This document shows, piece after piece, positions 22,313-32,795 of a DNA stretch of 64,000 nucleotides. The translations under genes were made by a program, and so were the position numbers. The stretch lies in assembly GCA_951802425.1 (NCBI GenBank), contig OX637800.1, positions 1,984,001 to 2,048,000 of the forward strand, read 5' to 3'. How positions within the stretch are numbered: the first letter of the stretch is position 1; each line of letters begins with the position of its first letter. The notes under the pieces were generated by a model. The model was not told where the DNA came from and did no database searches. It saw nothing but the letters and a program-made list of their open reading frames with translations. This stretch comes from Clavaria fumosa. Lineage: Eukaryota > Basidiomycota > Agaricomycetes > Agaricales > Clavariaceae.

Positions 22313-22582
22313 AACCCTGGGGTGCAGAAGCAGGGCAGACATTATAACACACCCAAAAACCCTGGGGTGCAGAAGCAGGGAAGATATTGTAACACACCCT
22401 TAAATCCTGGGGTGCAGAAACAGGGCAAATGGCATAACACACCCTCAAACCCTGGGGTGCAGAAACAGGGCAAACAGCATAACACACCCTCAAACCCTGG
22501 GGTGCAGAAACAGGGCAAATGGCATAACACACCCTCAAACCCTGGGGTGCAGAAACAGGGAAAATGGCATAACACACCCACA
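22313..22582. repeat. Minisatellite, 45-bp unit, six copies
   Basis: CCTGGGGTGCAGAA recurs every 45 bp from about 22315. The unit is a multiple of three, so both strands stay open. On plus it reads as 15-residue repeats (NPGVQKQG...NTP). Confidence 0.9.
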
Positions 22583-22885
22583 ATGGCTGTGAGGGAGATC
22601 TTCTGGCTGAGGAGTTTCCTTGCCAAGGTGGGAGCCAGCAAACCAGGGGTGACCAGGCTGTGGCTTGATAACATGTCAATGATTGCCATAATAAAGAATA
22701 ATAAGCTCCATGCACACACCAAACACATTGACATCCAGCACCATTTCATTTGTGAAGCAGTTGAGCAAGGAACAATAGGTGTGGAGTATGTGCCAACAGG
22801 AGATAATGTTGCAGACAGCCTGAAGCTGCTTCTGCATCCTGCTTTTGAGACCTTCATTAGGGAACTCACACTTCTGCCCATTTGA
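22583..22885 (+). pseudogene. pol: Ty1/copia pol, C-terminal RNase H fragment
   Basis: The frame starts REIFWLRSFLAKVG and goes through TRLWLDNMSMIAIIKN, HTKHIDIQHHFICEAVEQG and EYVPTGDNVADSL to RELTLLPI and a stop. This is the classic end of copia RNase H, with the Asp of LWLDN and the KHIDI and GDNVAD blocks. The upstream polyprotein is absent and replaced by the 45-bp minisatellite. A polypurine tract (GAGAGGGAG) and LTR follow, so this is the 3' end of a copia element on the plus strand. Confidence 0.88.
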
Positions 22886-22892
22886 GAGGGAG

Positions 22893-23150
22893 TGTTGGTA
22901 ATCACCCAGACAGATTACATAATGATGCACTTATTTGGGCACAACTGGAACTGTGCCACAGCTCAGTCTTACATTTGACTGGACTGTGAGTAATTTCCTT
23001 TTTCACCTTGCACTAGTACTTTTCTGATGCCCTAGGATAGAACAGACTATCCCTAGGTACTACTGCAATGCAGCAGTCTTACATTTGACTGGGTTAACAG
23101 ACTATCCCTAGTTTTTCAATAAGTTTCCCGAAGAAGCAATACACAAAGTG
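22893..23150 (+). repeat. Copia 3' LTR, right end not resolved
   Basis: It begins TGTTGGTAATCACCC directly after a purine tract. It contains an internal duplication: AGTCTTACATTTGACTGG occurs twice and AGACTATCCCTAG occurs twice. The end merges into the 3' flank of the cyclin gene and no CA end or target duplication was identified. Confidence 0.5.
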
Positions 23151-23202
23151 CTGCTTATATCCTAAATCCTGCAGTATGCTAAGGTTATGCTTTGACTTGA
23201 CC

Positions 23203-24226
23203 CTATCTCAAGGAAGCATTCTCTTCCAACCACTTCCGCAATTGTTTCTTGTGCATCATCCTCTCCACAGTACCACTTATTTCCCTGCTTCTTGCTCTGT
23301 AAAGCCGCATCACCCAACCACACACACTCCAAACATCCTCCCACTCAGCATCAAAGAGCTCCCACCATTGCTCCGGTAGAGGCACTCCCAAATATCGTGC
23401 AGTCAAGAGAATCGCCGCAGACACAATGGTGGGCACAGGATACAATGTGTACACAGGTGTCTGCATTCTGTCAACATCAAAGATGCAAGAAAGGTAAAGT
23501 CACACTGCATTGTATTATCAGAGATAGGTGCACCCACGCATCATTGAGGTAGCCCCAAGCCCTCGTACAGATGTCCTCCCTCCCTGTGAGTCCCAATACC
23601 CTCAGATAGTTCACTAGTGTCCCATAGGGCAGCACGACGTGGACATTGAACCCGAGTCGTTTCAAGATCTGCATTTCCGCGACAACCAGTGCTTCTCTGA
23701 CATCGTAAAATGTGTTACCAAAGTATGCCACTGGTGTGTACTTGAACTCGCTCTGCGCGTCGGTGTATTTGTGGTCGATGCGTTGAAGCAGGAGGTCATA
23801 CACGTTGACGAGATCGCGCATGCGAAGCGGACATTCTTCAAGCTTCGACGCAAGGTACAGAGCCCCCATACCAGTGTCCTACGGAGAGGGAACGTCATCA
23901 TGATATCCACAGGAAAGATGCGGTGGCTCACTCCGATGCTGAACTGTTTCATTGATGTAACGCACCAGAAACGATGGAAAAGCACTTGGGCCGTTGCCAC
24001 CGCCACTTGTTTCCTGCCGTGTGTGTGCAAACATCGTCAGCGTACTTGTCGCCCTCCGAACGCGCCGACGACAGCCATACTGCTTTAGTAAGATTCCGGC
24101 TTCATGTATCAATTTGCAACCATAGGCTCGCAAGTCCTCCTCCAACTCCCCGGATATACCATCTTCTGTCGAGGGTGTATTCTCTATCTGTGCCAGCGAG
24201 GCCAAAGGGTAAAGCGAGGCGGACAT
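23203..24226 (-). CDS. Cyclin L-type cyclin (4 exons, 277 aa)
   Basis: Minus-strand exons are 24226-24081, 24013-23932, 23878-23538 and 23467-23203. The three GT-AG introns are 67, 53 and 70 nt. Joined length is 834 nt with no internal stop. The N-terminus is short. The first cyclin box includes LRAYGCKLIHEAGILLKQ, VAVATAQVLFHRF and MGALYLASKLEECPLRMRD. The second box includes RAWGYLNDAMQTPVYTLYP and ILLTARYLGVPLP. The Glu and Lys of the CDK-contact face (LASKLEE) are present. The match is to cyclin L, which pairs with CDK11-type kinases in transcription and splicing. The C-terminal RS domain of animal cyclin L is absent. It looks like a functional host gene in a TE-rich setting. The start was chosen because upstream codons are not conserved-looking. 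Confidence 0.85.
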
Positions 24227-24304
24227 GAAAAAGCAAATATCTTCGGCAAATCGAATTTGTGGGGTAAATTGGCATTGTTTGTATTTGTTATTGCTGCATG
24301 CCAA

Positions 24305-24650
24305 AACAGTTCCTCCTCAGCACCCTCTACCCCTCTATTCCTTCATGTGCTCAAGCAATACCCATCTGCCCACTGGGACTGGACACTCTCACCTTTGCAA
24401 CTTTGTACTCACCTTTGCAACCTTGTACTCACCTCTGTGACCTTGTGCTCAGACTTGTTACCATATTTAATTTGGCTACTTTGTATTCCTGTAACCATAG
24501 ACACAGTAGGAGTAGTGTATGGTAAGTGTGAGTTACTAGACAATACCTCACCTTAGAATTCCAGTAAATTCTGCCTTCTCCTTGGTCTTGCCTGAGCAAG
24601 CTCTGTGCACCCAAGACTCAACTAAAGGTAAAGATGGCCTAGCATGCCTT
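24305..24650. other. Upstream flank of the cyclin gene with a short tandem repeat
   Basis: TTTGCAACTTTGTACTCACC-like units recur about every 21 bp near 24394-24450 (CTTTGCAACTTTGTACTCAC, then variants). No gene was seen. It presumably includes the cyclin promoter. Confidence 0.4.
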
Positions 24651-24654
24651 TACT

Positions 24655-25581
24655 GATCTTGGATCATAGATAAGGTAGTCACAGACTACTATAGACAAAG
24701 AACAGAACATATTTGAAGTACATATGCAACTGACTGATGGTGGTGTGTTTGAGTGTTAAGTTGTGGTATCATGAGGTGAGTCATGTGAGTGGTGCCAGCA
24801 ATGCTAGTGATGCAGGTGACCTTGGGTGGGAAGTCACATGAGTAATGTTGGTAATGTGGGCAACACTGGAGGAGCCATGTGGCATGTCACATGCCAGATG
24901 AAGAGGTTGTGCCACAGCATGTCATGCATAGGACTGGAGGGTTAGGTAGGTGAATAAGTTGGAGAGGGAGTCAAGGGAAGTTATGCAAGTGTGAATTCAT
25001 AGCTGTGAGTATTGTGGGAATGCATGGATGGTTAGAGGGTGTTCCAGAAGGTGGCAAGTCTCAGGAGGTGTGTGAGGGAATTTGTAAGGTTGTTAGGGGT
25101 CCATAGATGTTTGTAGGTGCAAGTGGGATTAGAAAAATGAATAGATCCTGACTAGTGAACACCACAGGTAACCTGCGGGTTTTGCATGGGTATTTGAGTA
25201 AACAGGATCGTAGCCCTTCATTTCTTGATGAAAATAAAAAAATTACATTCAAAATGATCCAGAATTGACTGGGATATGGACAGTACAAGTTTCATGGCTG
25301 AAGCTTCCAAACTGAAGCTTCCTCACCCCAATCTTTGCAAGAGAGTCATCAAAATGTCAAAAACCTCACATTTTGATGACTCTCTTGCAAAGATTGGGGT
25401 GAGGAAGCTTCAGTTTGGAAGCTTCAGCCATGAAACTTGTACTGTCCATATCCCAGTCAATTCTGGATCATTTTGAATGCAATTTTTTTTATTTTCATCA
25501 AGAAATGAAGGGCTACGATCCTGTTTACTCAAAACCTGTGAAATACCCATGGGTAACCCGTGGTGTTCACTAATCCTGACA
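24655..25581 (-). repeat. Degraded LTR of the element E family
   Basis: It aligns with element E's LTR from CATATTTGAAGTA through GGTGTGTTTGAGTGTTAAG and GGGAAGTCAC to an end resembling GATCCTGACA. It is strongly CpG-depleted relative to the 5.6-7.05 kb copy. A hAT MITE is inserted close to its right end. Confidence 0.7.
25153..25572. mobile_element. hAT-type MITE, near-perfect foldback (420 bp)
   Basis: Two 205-bp inverted arms (25153-25357 and 25368-25572) are separated by a 10-nt loop. The ends are TAGTGAACACCAC and its complement. The 8-bp duplication ATCCTGAC flanks it (25145-25152 and 25573-25580), as for hAT elements. The inner part of the arms is essentially perfectly complementary. 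No coding capacity. Confidence 0.95.
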
Positions 25582-25599
25582 ATGACTTGGGTTCCCTCT

Positions 25600-25800
25600 G
25601 GTGAACTGGACATGGATACATTGAGTGCATAATTCATAGTAGAGGGATTACCCTCTTGTACAGTTGCTACACTGTATATATAGGTGAGTGGCCCCTCCAG
25701 GAGCCATTAACATAAGCACAGTCTAGCAGCTGTGCTAAGTAGATTATATAATGTATTTATGCTTATGTAATGAACATAGAAGAAGGCCCATGGCCTTACA
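25600..25800 (-). repeat. Degraded LTR of the MG family
   Basis: It shares GTAGAGGGAT, TATATATAGGTGAG, a GGCCCCTC block, TTATGTAATGAA and the end GGCCTTACA with the 225-bp MG LTRs (30526-30750). It is diverged and CpG-poor. Confidence 0.7.
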
Positions 25801-26529
25801 GGGGTGGCAGAGCAGGAAATGAGCAGATCAGGTGCAACAGCAGGGCAGGTCAACTCATTGACTCACTGCTGTCCCTTGACTCCCTTCTATGACCATGAGT
25901 TGGTAATAAACACACCCATCCACCTTCTCTGATATGTCACATATGTGGTCATTAGTAGTCATTATCCCATGAATACACTAGCTAGATTTGACATACTGGC
26001 AATGATGAAGCACCAGGAATCAAGCTCTTCTCCTTTCTGCAATGCTTAGAGTGAGTTGTTGATGGTGCTCAATTGGCCATTAATGACAGCAGAGTGAGTG
26101 GCAGTAGTGGCCACCAGCATGGGTGCACATCTGCACCACTGGCATCCATGAACTCAAACATTCTATGTACATGGCTACCTGTTCAAAGTGGTCATATGCA
26201 TCTTCTGTGGAATGGGATTTGCTTAGAATGGGCTGTGTCAATATCCTTAGGCTTTTGAGCATATTGTCATGCTTTGGTCATGTGATCTAACCATTTTTGC
26301 ATGCAGCCTATCTTAGTAAGAAGAGGAGAAAATGCACAGGCTATTTGCATCAGGCTTGTGACTGAAGTGGCATTCACTACAGTAATAATAAAATAACACA
26401 CAAATTTCATTGTGTGGCATTCAGGAATACGTAACCTCTATTTATTGACTCGAAAAGGCTAGCACGTGCCGTCCCAGCCGCAGAACCGCCACAACCGCGA
26501 TTTCTGTCCTCACCTGTCAAGCCCTACAC
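25801..26529. other. Upstream region of the SNF2 gene, no recognised gene
   Basis: It is AT-leaning with only short unconvincing frames. The last 130 bp (26400-26529) change to a more GC-rich composition and presumably hold the promoter and 5' UTR of the SNF2 gene. Confidence 0.4.
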
Positions 26530-29500
26530 ATGTCCTGCAGCCCGCCATCATCTCCTACGCCGTTCGGTAGCTCTTCTGCTAGCACAACTGCCTCTTCTCC
26601 CCCTCAAAGTCCTCCAGCAGAGCCTCTGGTCGATGATGGTGATCCGGTACAGCCCACTTTATCATTCCATTTTCGCGTCTTCTCATCATTCACAGCCGCC
26701 AGTTACCGTGAAACGCACTGGGAATGAGGTACGGAGATGAGCCATTCAAGGTGACGATGTTCTCATCTTGCATGACGCAAAGGTATTTGAGGAACGCTAC
26801 CAGCGCCTCAAGTTTCTTCTAGATAAATCTGTCATGTATGCGGGTGTGCTTAAACAGCATATGGAGGAAGCTAAGCTGAAAAGCGCTCTCCTTCCCCCAT
26901 CAATGACCGGAAGAACTCTGGGCACCCTAGAAACAAGAAAAAAACGTTCACACGTTGCGAGCGACAACGAAGGCGAAGTGCCTCTGAAACGATCCAAAAT
27001 CGAGAATGACAGTCCAGATATCGCTAAATTCAAGCAGCCGGCCCTTATAACTGGGGCGCAACTCAAGGATTATCAACTCGAGGGAGTGGAGTGGATGATT
27101 TCCCTGGACCAAAACGGCATCTCAGGCATATTAGGTACCTCAGAACCAATTCATAACTTTGCACATCTGACGTCTGCATTGCCAGCGGATGAAATGGGCC
27201 TTGGCAAGGTGATTTTTGACAATAGTCCTAGTAATCAGGGTTTGATTGACTCGAGTAGACGCTGCAGACGATTGCGTTCAGCGCCTATCTTCGTGAAAGG
27301 AGTTTCTTTCGGCCATTCCTGGTCGTTTGTCCTTTGAGCGTCCTTCACAATTGGTGTGACGAGTATAAGAAATTCGCCCCTGCCGTAGGTTTCATTTCTT
27401 TGCCTTCCGCGGCGCAATCTTGATCGTTAGCCTCCGCAGATTCCGGTTTGCATATATCATGGAAGTCCAATAGAAAGGGCGGAACTCAGGAAGACGGTAA
27501 TGAGATACCCCGAAGATGGGCACATTCCATCAAAATTAGGAACGACAAAGAATGTCAAGAACATCTCTACCCCAACTACGAAGAGTGCCTTGAAAGCGCT
27601 GCGAGAGATGGGCGAAAAGAGGCCTCGGGGGCGCCCCCCAAAAGATTTTTTTTATGACAACAAATTCGGAAAAGAAAAGCGAAGCCTTTCGACATCAAGT
27701 TTTGGGCTTGGCACGAATATCCGCGAAGAAAGTGACGGGGCGACTTCACGTGATCCTCTTTCGGATTTCCCAGTGGTTCTGACGACCTACGAGATTTTGA
27801 TGCGCGATCGGGTTCACCTTGCTCGCTATCATTGGGGATATATTGTCGTTGACGAAGGTCACAGGCTCAAGAATTTCGACTGTAAACTGATGCAAGAGAT
27901 GAAGAAGCTCAAAAGTGGTGGGAGACTGGTATTGAGCGGAACGCCGCTGCAGGTGGGTGACTACACTTGACCTCGAAAACGTGCTTATGAGATTTCGCGA
28001 ATGAACCAGAATAATCTCGCAGAACTATGGAGTCTGCTCAATTTTATACTTCCGGATATCTTCACAAGCATTGAATCTTTCGAAGATCTGTGCGTCTCGG
28101 CCTATCGACTGCTTGATTTCGCGTCTCACAAGGTTGTGCAGATTCAACTTGCCAACTATGCAAGCTTCCCTCTCATCGGAGCGGTCGGCGCAACTCATTC
28201 ACACCTTGCATGCAATACTTAAACCATTCCTTCTTCGTCGACTCAAGGCAGATGTCGAGGTTGGGTTACCGCCCAAGAAAGAATATATCCTCTATGCGCC
28301 ATTGACCAATAGGCAGAAAGACTTGTACAACGCTATCGTTGCTGGAGGCTTGAGGCAGTTCCTAATAGGCCAAGGTTCGGTAGAGGTAGAGGTAGTCACC
28401 AAACAGGACGAAAAGCGCACTCTGAGAAAGGGGAAACGGCATTTCTATCTAGAAGATGATGATGATGACGACGCATGGTTGGAGAGGCTCGAGAATAACG
28501 AGACGGATGACAGAGTGCGGAGAAGCGAGCCAGAGCAGGACAATACAAGTGCCCTAAGGGAAGATTGCCAGCGCCAAGCCACGTGTGAGTTTCTGACTCA
28601 TTCTATATCTTCTAGTATTTCTCACTCTCCCCGCAGTGAAACAAGTCAATAACATGAAGCTTCAGAATACCGTTATGCAACTTAGGAAAGTATGCTCGCA
28701 TCCATTCCTCTTCGATTGGCCATCCAACCCCGAAACACTACAACCCGACGTCAATGATGACCCTGTCAACGCCAGTGGAAAGATGATGGTATTAGAGCGA
28801 TTGTTGAAAGAGCTCTTCAGACGCAAGCACAAAGTTCTGCTCTTCAGTCAGTTTACGACCGTACTTGATATCATAGAAGTTCGCTCTCTTCCTTTTTTTG
28901 AACCTCTGTTCAGTTAAAATGATACACTTCATAGGATTGGGCAACGGAGGCTATGCACTGGCCGATATGCCGCATAGACGGGTCTACCAAGCCTCTAGAC
29001 CGAAGAGAGGAGATGAATCGCTTCCAGAACGGGGGAGACACACGCGATGCTCCGCGTCTGTTCCTGTTGAGCACACGAGCAGGTGGATTAGGTGTCAACC
29101 TTGTCGCTGCCGATACTGTCATTTTCTATGATCAGGACTGGGTGTGTATTTGCCATTATACTGTTCATTGCAATTGACAGCAAGCCTGTGAAGAATCCGC
29201 AAATGGATATTCAGGCACAAGATCGAGCTCATCGAATTGGACAAACCAAGCCAGTGCTCATCTTTCGACTCGTGAGCAAACACACCATCGAAGAAAAGGT
29301 TCTGGAGAAGGCGAGTGATAAACGAAAGCTCGAGGCATTGGTCATTGCAAGAGGTGCGTCTTACGAATCGCTAGTCTTATGAACATGCTTGTCATTATCT
29401 TATAAGGAAAATTCAAAATGCCCATGTCAACGACTACACGTATCAAGCAGGAGACAATGGCGGAGATGGCGGCCTCCTTGCTCAAATTGAAAGGAGAAGA

Positions 29501-29732
29501 GATCGAGGTAGTCCCAAGTACAGACTTTGGCAAAGCGAAAGTTATCAGTGATGACGACTTGGACATGCTTTTGGATCGCAGCCCTGAGGTATTTTCAGAT
29601 AGAGGGAAGGGTTGGACATCTAAGACAGATGATACCCAGAAAGGCGGATCCGCTTTCAAAGTCTGTGATATACAAGTTGATGAGGGAAATGATGTCCTGG
29701 CTAGGATGATGGGGGAGGCTGCGGAGTGTTAG
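26530..29732 (+). CDS. IRC5: LSH/DDM1/Irc5-type SNF2 chromatin-remodelling ATPase (12 exons, 873 aa)
   Basis: Exons: 26530-26646, 26696-26728, 26783-27134, 27186-27208, 27259-27384, 27440-27952, 28010-28089, 28142-28584, 28637-28878, 28935-29141, 29194-29353 and 29407-29732. The sum is 2622 nt with no internal stop, and all introns are GT-AG of about 49-57 nt. SNF2 motifs are in order: [13 protein letters not shown], Walker A DEMGLGKT (about residues 168-175), DEGH in [10 protein letters not shown] (about 355), [24 protein letters not shown] and [14 protein letters not shown], then the C-terminal helicase half with [17 protein letters not shown] and [14 protein letters not shown] (about 720). 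An RGRPP AT-hook-like word lies in the insert before DEGH. The family (HELLS/LSH, DDM1, yeast Irc5) acts on nucleosomes and, in plants and animals, supports DNA methylation and silencing of transposons. It is divergent from the cyclin gene. Confidence 0.88.
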
Positions 29733-30525
29733 TCTGTTCACATATCTTGGTTCTTCATTTTGTGAAAATTATGATTGATTGCTATCAAAATCAAGAGTGA
29801 TCACTAACAAGATGACCACACCACTGCAGTCACACACATATCAAATCACTCTTGTACACTTGACTACACCCTTCCTCAAGGGTCAAGATCTCAATAACTA
29901 AACATACAACCAATCCGCCAAGGGACAAGAAGACTATGAGATATACAGAGGTCAACAAATGGAGAGAAAGAAGCAACTGAAGATGACAAGTGGCATCACC
30001 ATGCATCACCACTGACAGTTAAACTCTGCCTTTGCAATCTCATGCATGGCCAGCTTAGATACCAGCCATAATCCCTCCTTCTACCCATCCAACAGTCCTC
30101 TTGTTCATTGTTGGTCTGTCAACAGAGATACCAGCCAGAGCCAATATCTCATCAATTATATTGCCAACATGTTCCCTTGGCTACTTTCTGAAAATGTCTG
30201 GAAGCAGATCATGTCAGCAACCATCCACCAACACCTGGTTGTGGTTATGGTGCAACTCATTCTCAGGCAGGTGGAGTCAGAAGGGAAGGGGAATCAAATC
30301 TATAGGCAAATACTATGGGTTTCACCTACAATACAGGTGCTGGCCAGGAGTAGACCAGGTCAAAGATGAGGGAACTAGACGACTGAACTACTGACTACTT
30401 GTACTATGAGGTCTTATCATCCTTATCATGGACCATGTGGTAAGCCATGCTTCTATTTGACAAGGCCTCTCAGACTAGGTGCCATACCTAGACAGTCCTT
30501 GGCATGATTAGGGATAAACTAAGTC
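29733..30525. other. Intergenic, no recognised feature
   Basis: This is the 3' flank of the SNF2 gene up to the target duplication of element MG (AAGTC at 30521-30525). Frames of about 100 codons at 30046-30394 have no recognisable motif. Confidence 0.4.
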
Positions 30526-30750
30526 TGTAATACTTTCTATCCCTCAAAAGAACCAGACTCAACTGTATATTGAGTATGGTAGTTCTATGTAGAGGGATCT
30601 CCCCTCTCTGTACAGTTGCAATGTGATATATATAGGTGAGCGGCCCTCTAGGGGCCGCTGATGTAAGCATAGCCTAAGCGGCTATGCTAGTAGACTATTA
30701 TGGTATGTATATTATGTAATAAAAGAATAGAAAAGGCCTATAGCCTTACA
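30526..30750 (-). repeat. MG 3' LTR (225 bp)
   Basis: It runs from TGTAATAC to GCCTTACA on plus. It is the same length as 59236-59460, with scattered differences, mostly transitions (for example GTACAGTTGCAATGTGA versus GTGCAGTCGCGACACGA). Confidence 0.93.
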
Positions 30751-31150
30751 CCCTCCCCCTCCAGAGAGGCCCCAACCAGAGGCAATGTGCGGGCAGCGCG
30801 GGACGACGAGCAGAAGTAGGATAATGTTACAAGGGGCGCATCCCCTTGGGCAGGGTTACCGCCATGTCACTGGGCGCGATCCCCTCCTGGGGCCTTCGCC
30901 TGGTGCTGACGGGTCCTACCCGGTGGTCTGCGCGACCTGCCCCCAGTTGGACAGTGTGTCATGAGCGGCACGCCCCGGTGGGGGGTGCCCCAAGTGCCAC
31001 TGTCTCGTCCTGCAGGGTAGGCATATGTTTTTAAAGAGCTCGGACGCTTAGTCTGAGCCCTGCTCGTAGTCGCACGGCGGCTTGCCCTCGTCGTCACTCC
31101 AGTCGGGCGACGACACAACAGGCCTCTTCGCAGCCTTAGTGGCTGATGAC

Positions 31151-32662
31151 TTAGCCGCTTTCTTTTGTTTTTGAGAGGGCCCTTATGGTATGCCAGATGG
31201 CCACCTTGCATGCAAAGGACAGGGGTGAGTCCCCGTCCTTATCAATACCAAGGACAGCCGCTCTGCCCATCCTTATGTCGGTAGCCCAGCAGCACAGGTC
31301 TGACACTGCACCTCTGTCGCCTTTCGGGTTCATAGGGGGAATTTCCCCCTTCTCCCCTACAAAGGAGAGCCACAGCTCCCCAGTCTCTACAAACTCCCTA
31401 ATGGGAGGCGCAACCACTCTTGCCGCTGTCAGCGGCAATGTCTGGTACGACGGATAGGAGGGTGCTCCCCCTCCTGCAACTTCCAAGGGTCCTGCCCTCA
31501 GGGATGGGTCGCCCATCCCTCCACTCTCTCGCAACATCTGCCCCTGCAGATGGCGTGCCACCCGGTCTGCCGATTTCTCGACGCCGGCAGGAACTCTCCA
31601 GTTCCTCAACAGCCAGTCCTCAACTGGCGTAGGCAGCTTTCCCGCTGCCGCATTCTTCTGGGCCTCCTTAATGGCCCATCGCATCTTCATTACAGCAGTC
31701 ATATCATAACTGCTGTCAGGCACTCCATGATGCACCTGCTGGTTGAGGGCTATCACCTCCTCAACCGTCTTCAACTCGACAGCCCATGCACCGGGCTTGA
31801 CGGACATCCCCGATGGCCAGGGATAGCCATCTGGAGCCCTGTCCGGGCGGGGGGCATTAAAGGGATAACCCCTTGTCGGAGGCGCAAGCACCATCTCTGC
31901 AAACATTCATTTATGCCTCAGTGAGGCATCGGGGTTCTGCTGGCTAATACCAGCAGGTGGAAGAGGGGGATACCCCTCCTCAATGTTCATGGGGACGTCC
32001 ACGTCCCCCATAGGCGGCACTATGTCCGCATATGAGACAGCAGTGCGGGCCCTTTTAGGGTCCCGCTCCAAGGGATCCCTGTCAGGTCCCTTCCCTTTCG
32101 CCACTGTTTGCACCACGGCGAGCTCCTCGTTGGCGCTTGCCAACTTTTCTGTCAAGGAGAGAACCTTCTCCTTCGCCTTTCTAAGGTTGGCCTTGACCTT
32201 ATCCAGGCTATCATAAGCTTTTTCAAGCTTTTGCCAGTGCCCGGCGCAAAGGGCATTGCCCTTCTCATACTCTTCATGCAAGTCATCCAACTTGCGCTAT
32301 ATCATTCCGAGCTCCGGCTCGAGCTCACACCTAGCGCTTTCCTGCGCTTCCTTAAGTGTTTGTTGAAATGCTTCATCCGAGTGCAGCAGCAACTTGAAGA
32401 TGTGACGACAGAATCTGATACACTGAGTGCACCAGGATCCGTGGGTGATTGCATGGATCATGCGATCCTGGACCCAGGGGAGAGTTTCCTCCCCTTGCGA
32501 CAACGACGGCTGGGACAACCCAGCTGTTCTGACGATGCTCGTTGGCAGCGAGTTCCCTGGCGCAAGGCCAGGGATGGCGGCGGTAGCGGTAGAGGCGGCG
32601 GCGGTAGCAGCAGCGGCGCAGGTAGCGCGAGGAGATGGGGTTTCCCCCATCAGATCATCCAT
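31151..32662 (-). pseudogene. Extra sense ORF of MG between integrase and 3' LTR
   Basis: One minus-strand frame runs from an ATG at 32662 to about 31151, interrupted by TAG at 32297-32299 and TGA at 31907-31909. Without those it would be about 500 codons. The N-terminus is Ala-rich and low-complexity, then comes a block with WCTQCIRFC and HIFKLLLHSDEAF. A long coiled coil follows (DSLDKVKANLRKAKEKVLSL), then a basic KRAR stretch. The C-terminal domain contains APPTRGYPFNAPRPDRAPDG and a YDMTAVMKMRWAIKEAQK helix. I recall similar repeated hypothetical proteins in mushroom genomes but no function. The position is where env or accessory ORFs occur in LTR elements. No signal peptide or membrane segment is visible. 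Confidence 0.7.
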
Positions 32663-32795
32663 TGTAACAAATGGCTGATGAAGAAAAAGAGAAAAAGAGG
32701 GTGGGCCCTCTTAAGGTTTTGTACCTTACAGTGGAGCCACCACGTGACTTAATCACTGTGGCTAACGACCCAGCGGTCTGGCTCAATCGCGTTTA

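Noticed and set aside
22313..22582. Regularly spaced repeats that could suggest a CRISPR array
   Set aside because: Units are contiguous 45-bp tandem copies with no unique spacers, in a eukaryotic TE context. It is a minisatellite.
22082..22885. 267-codon plus-strand frame as a single gene
   Set aside because: It runs through two minisatellites into the end of a copia RNase H. Only the last hundred codons are a real protein fragment.
31151..32662. Envelope gene in MG
   Set aside because: No signal peptide, transmembrane helix or furin-type site. Coiled coil and basic stretches argue for an intracellular protein.
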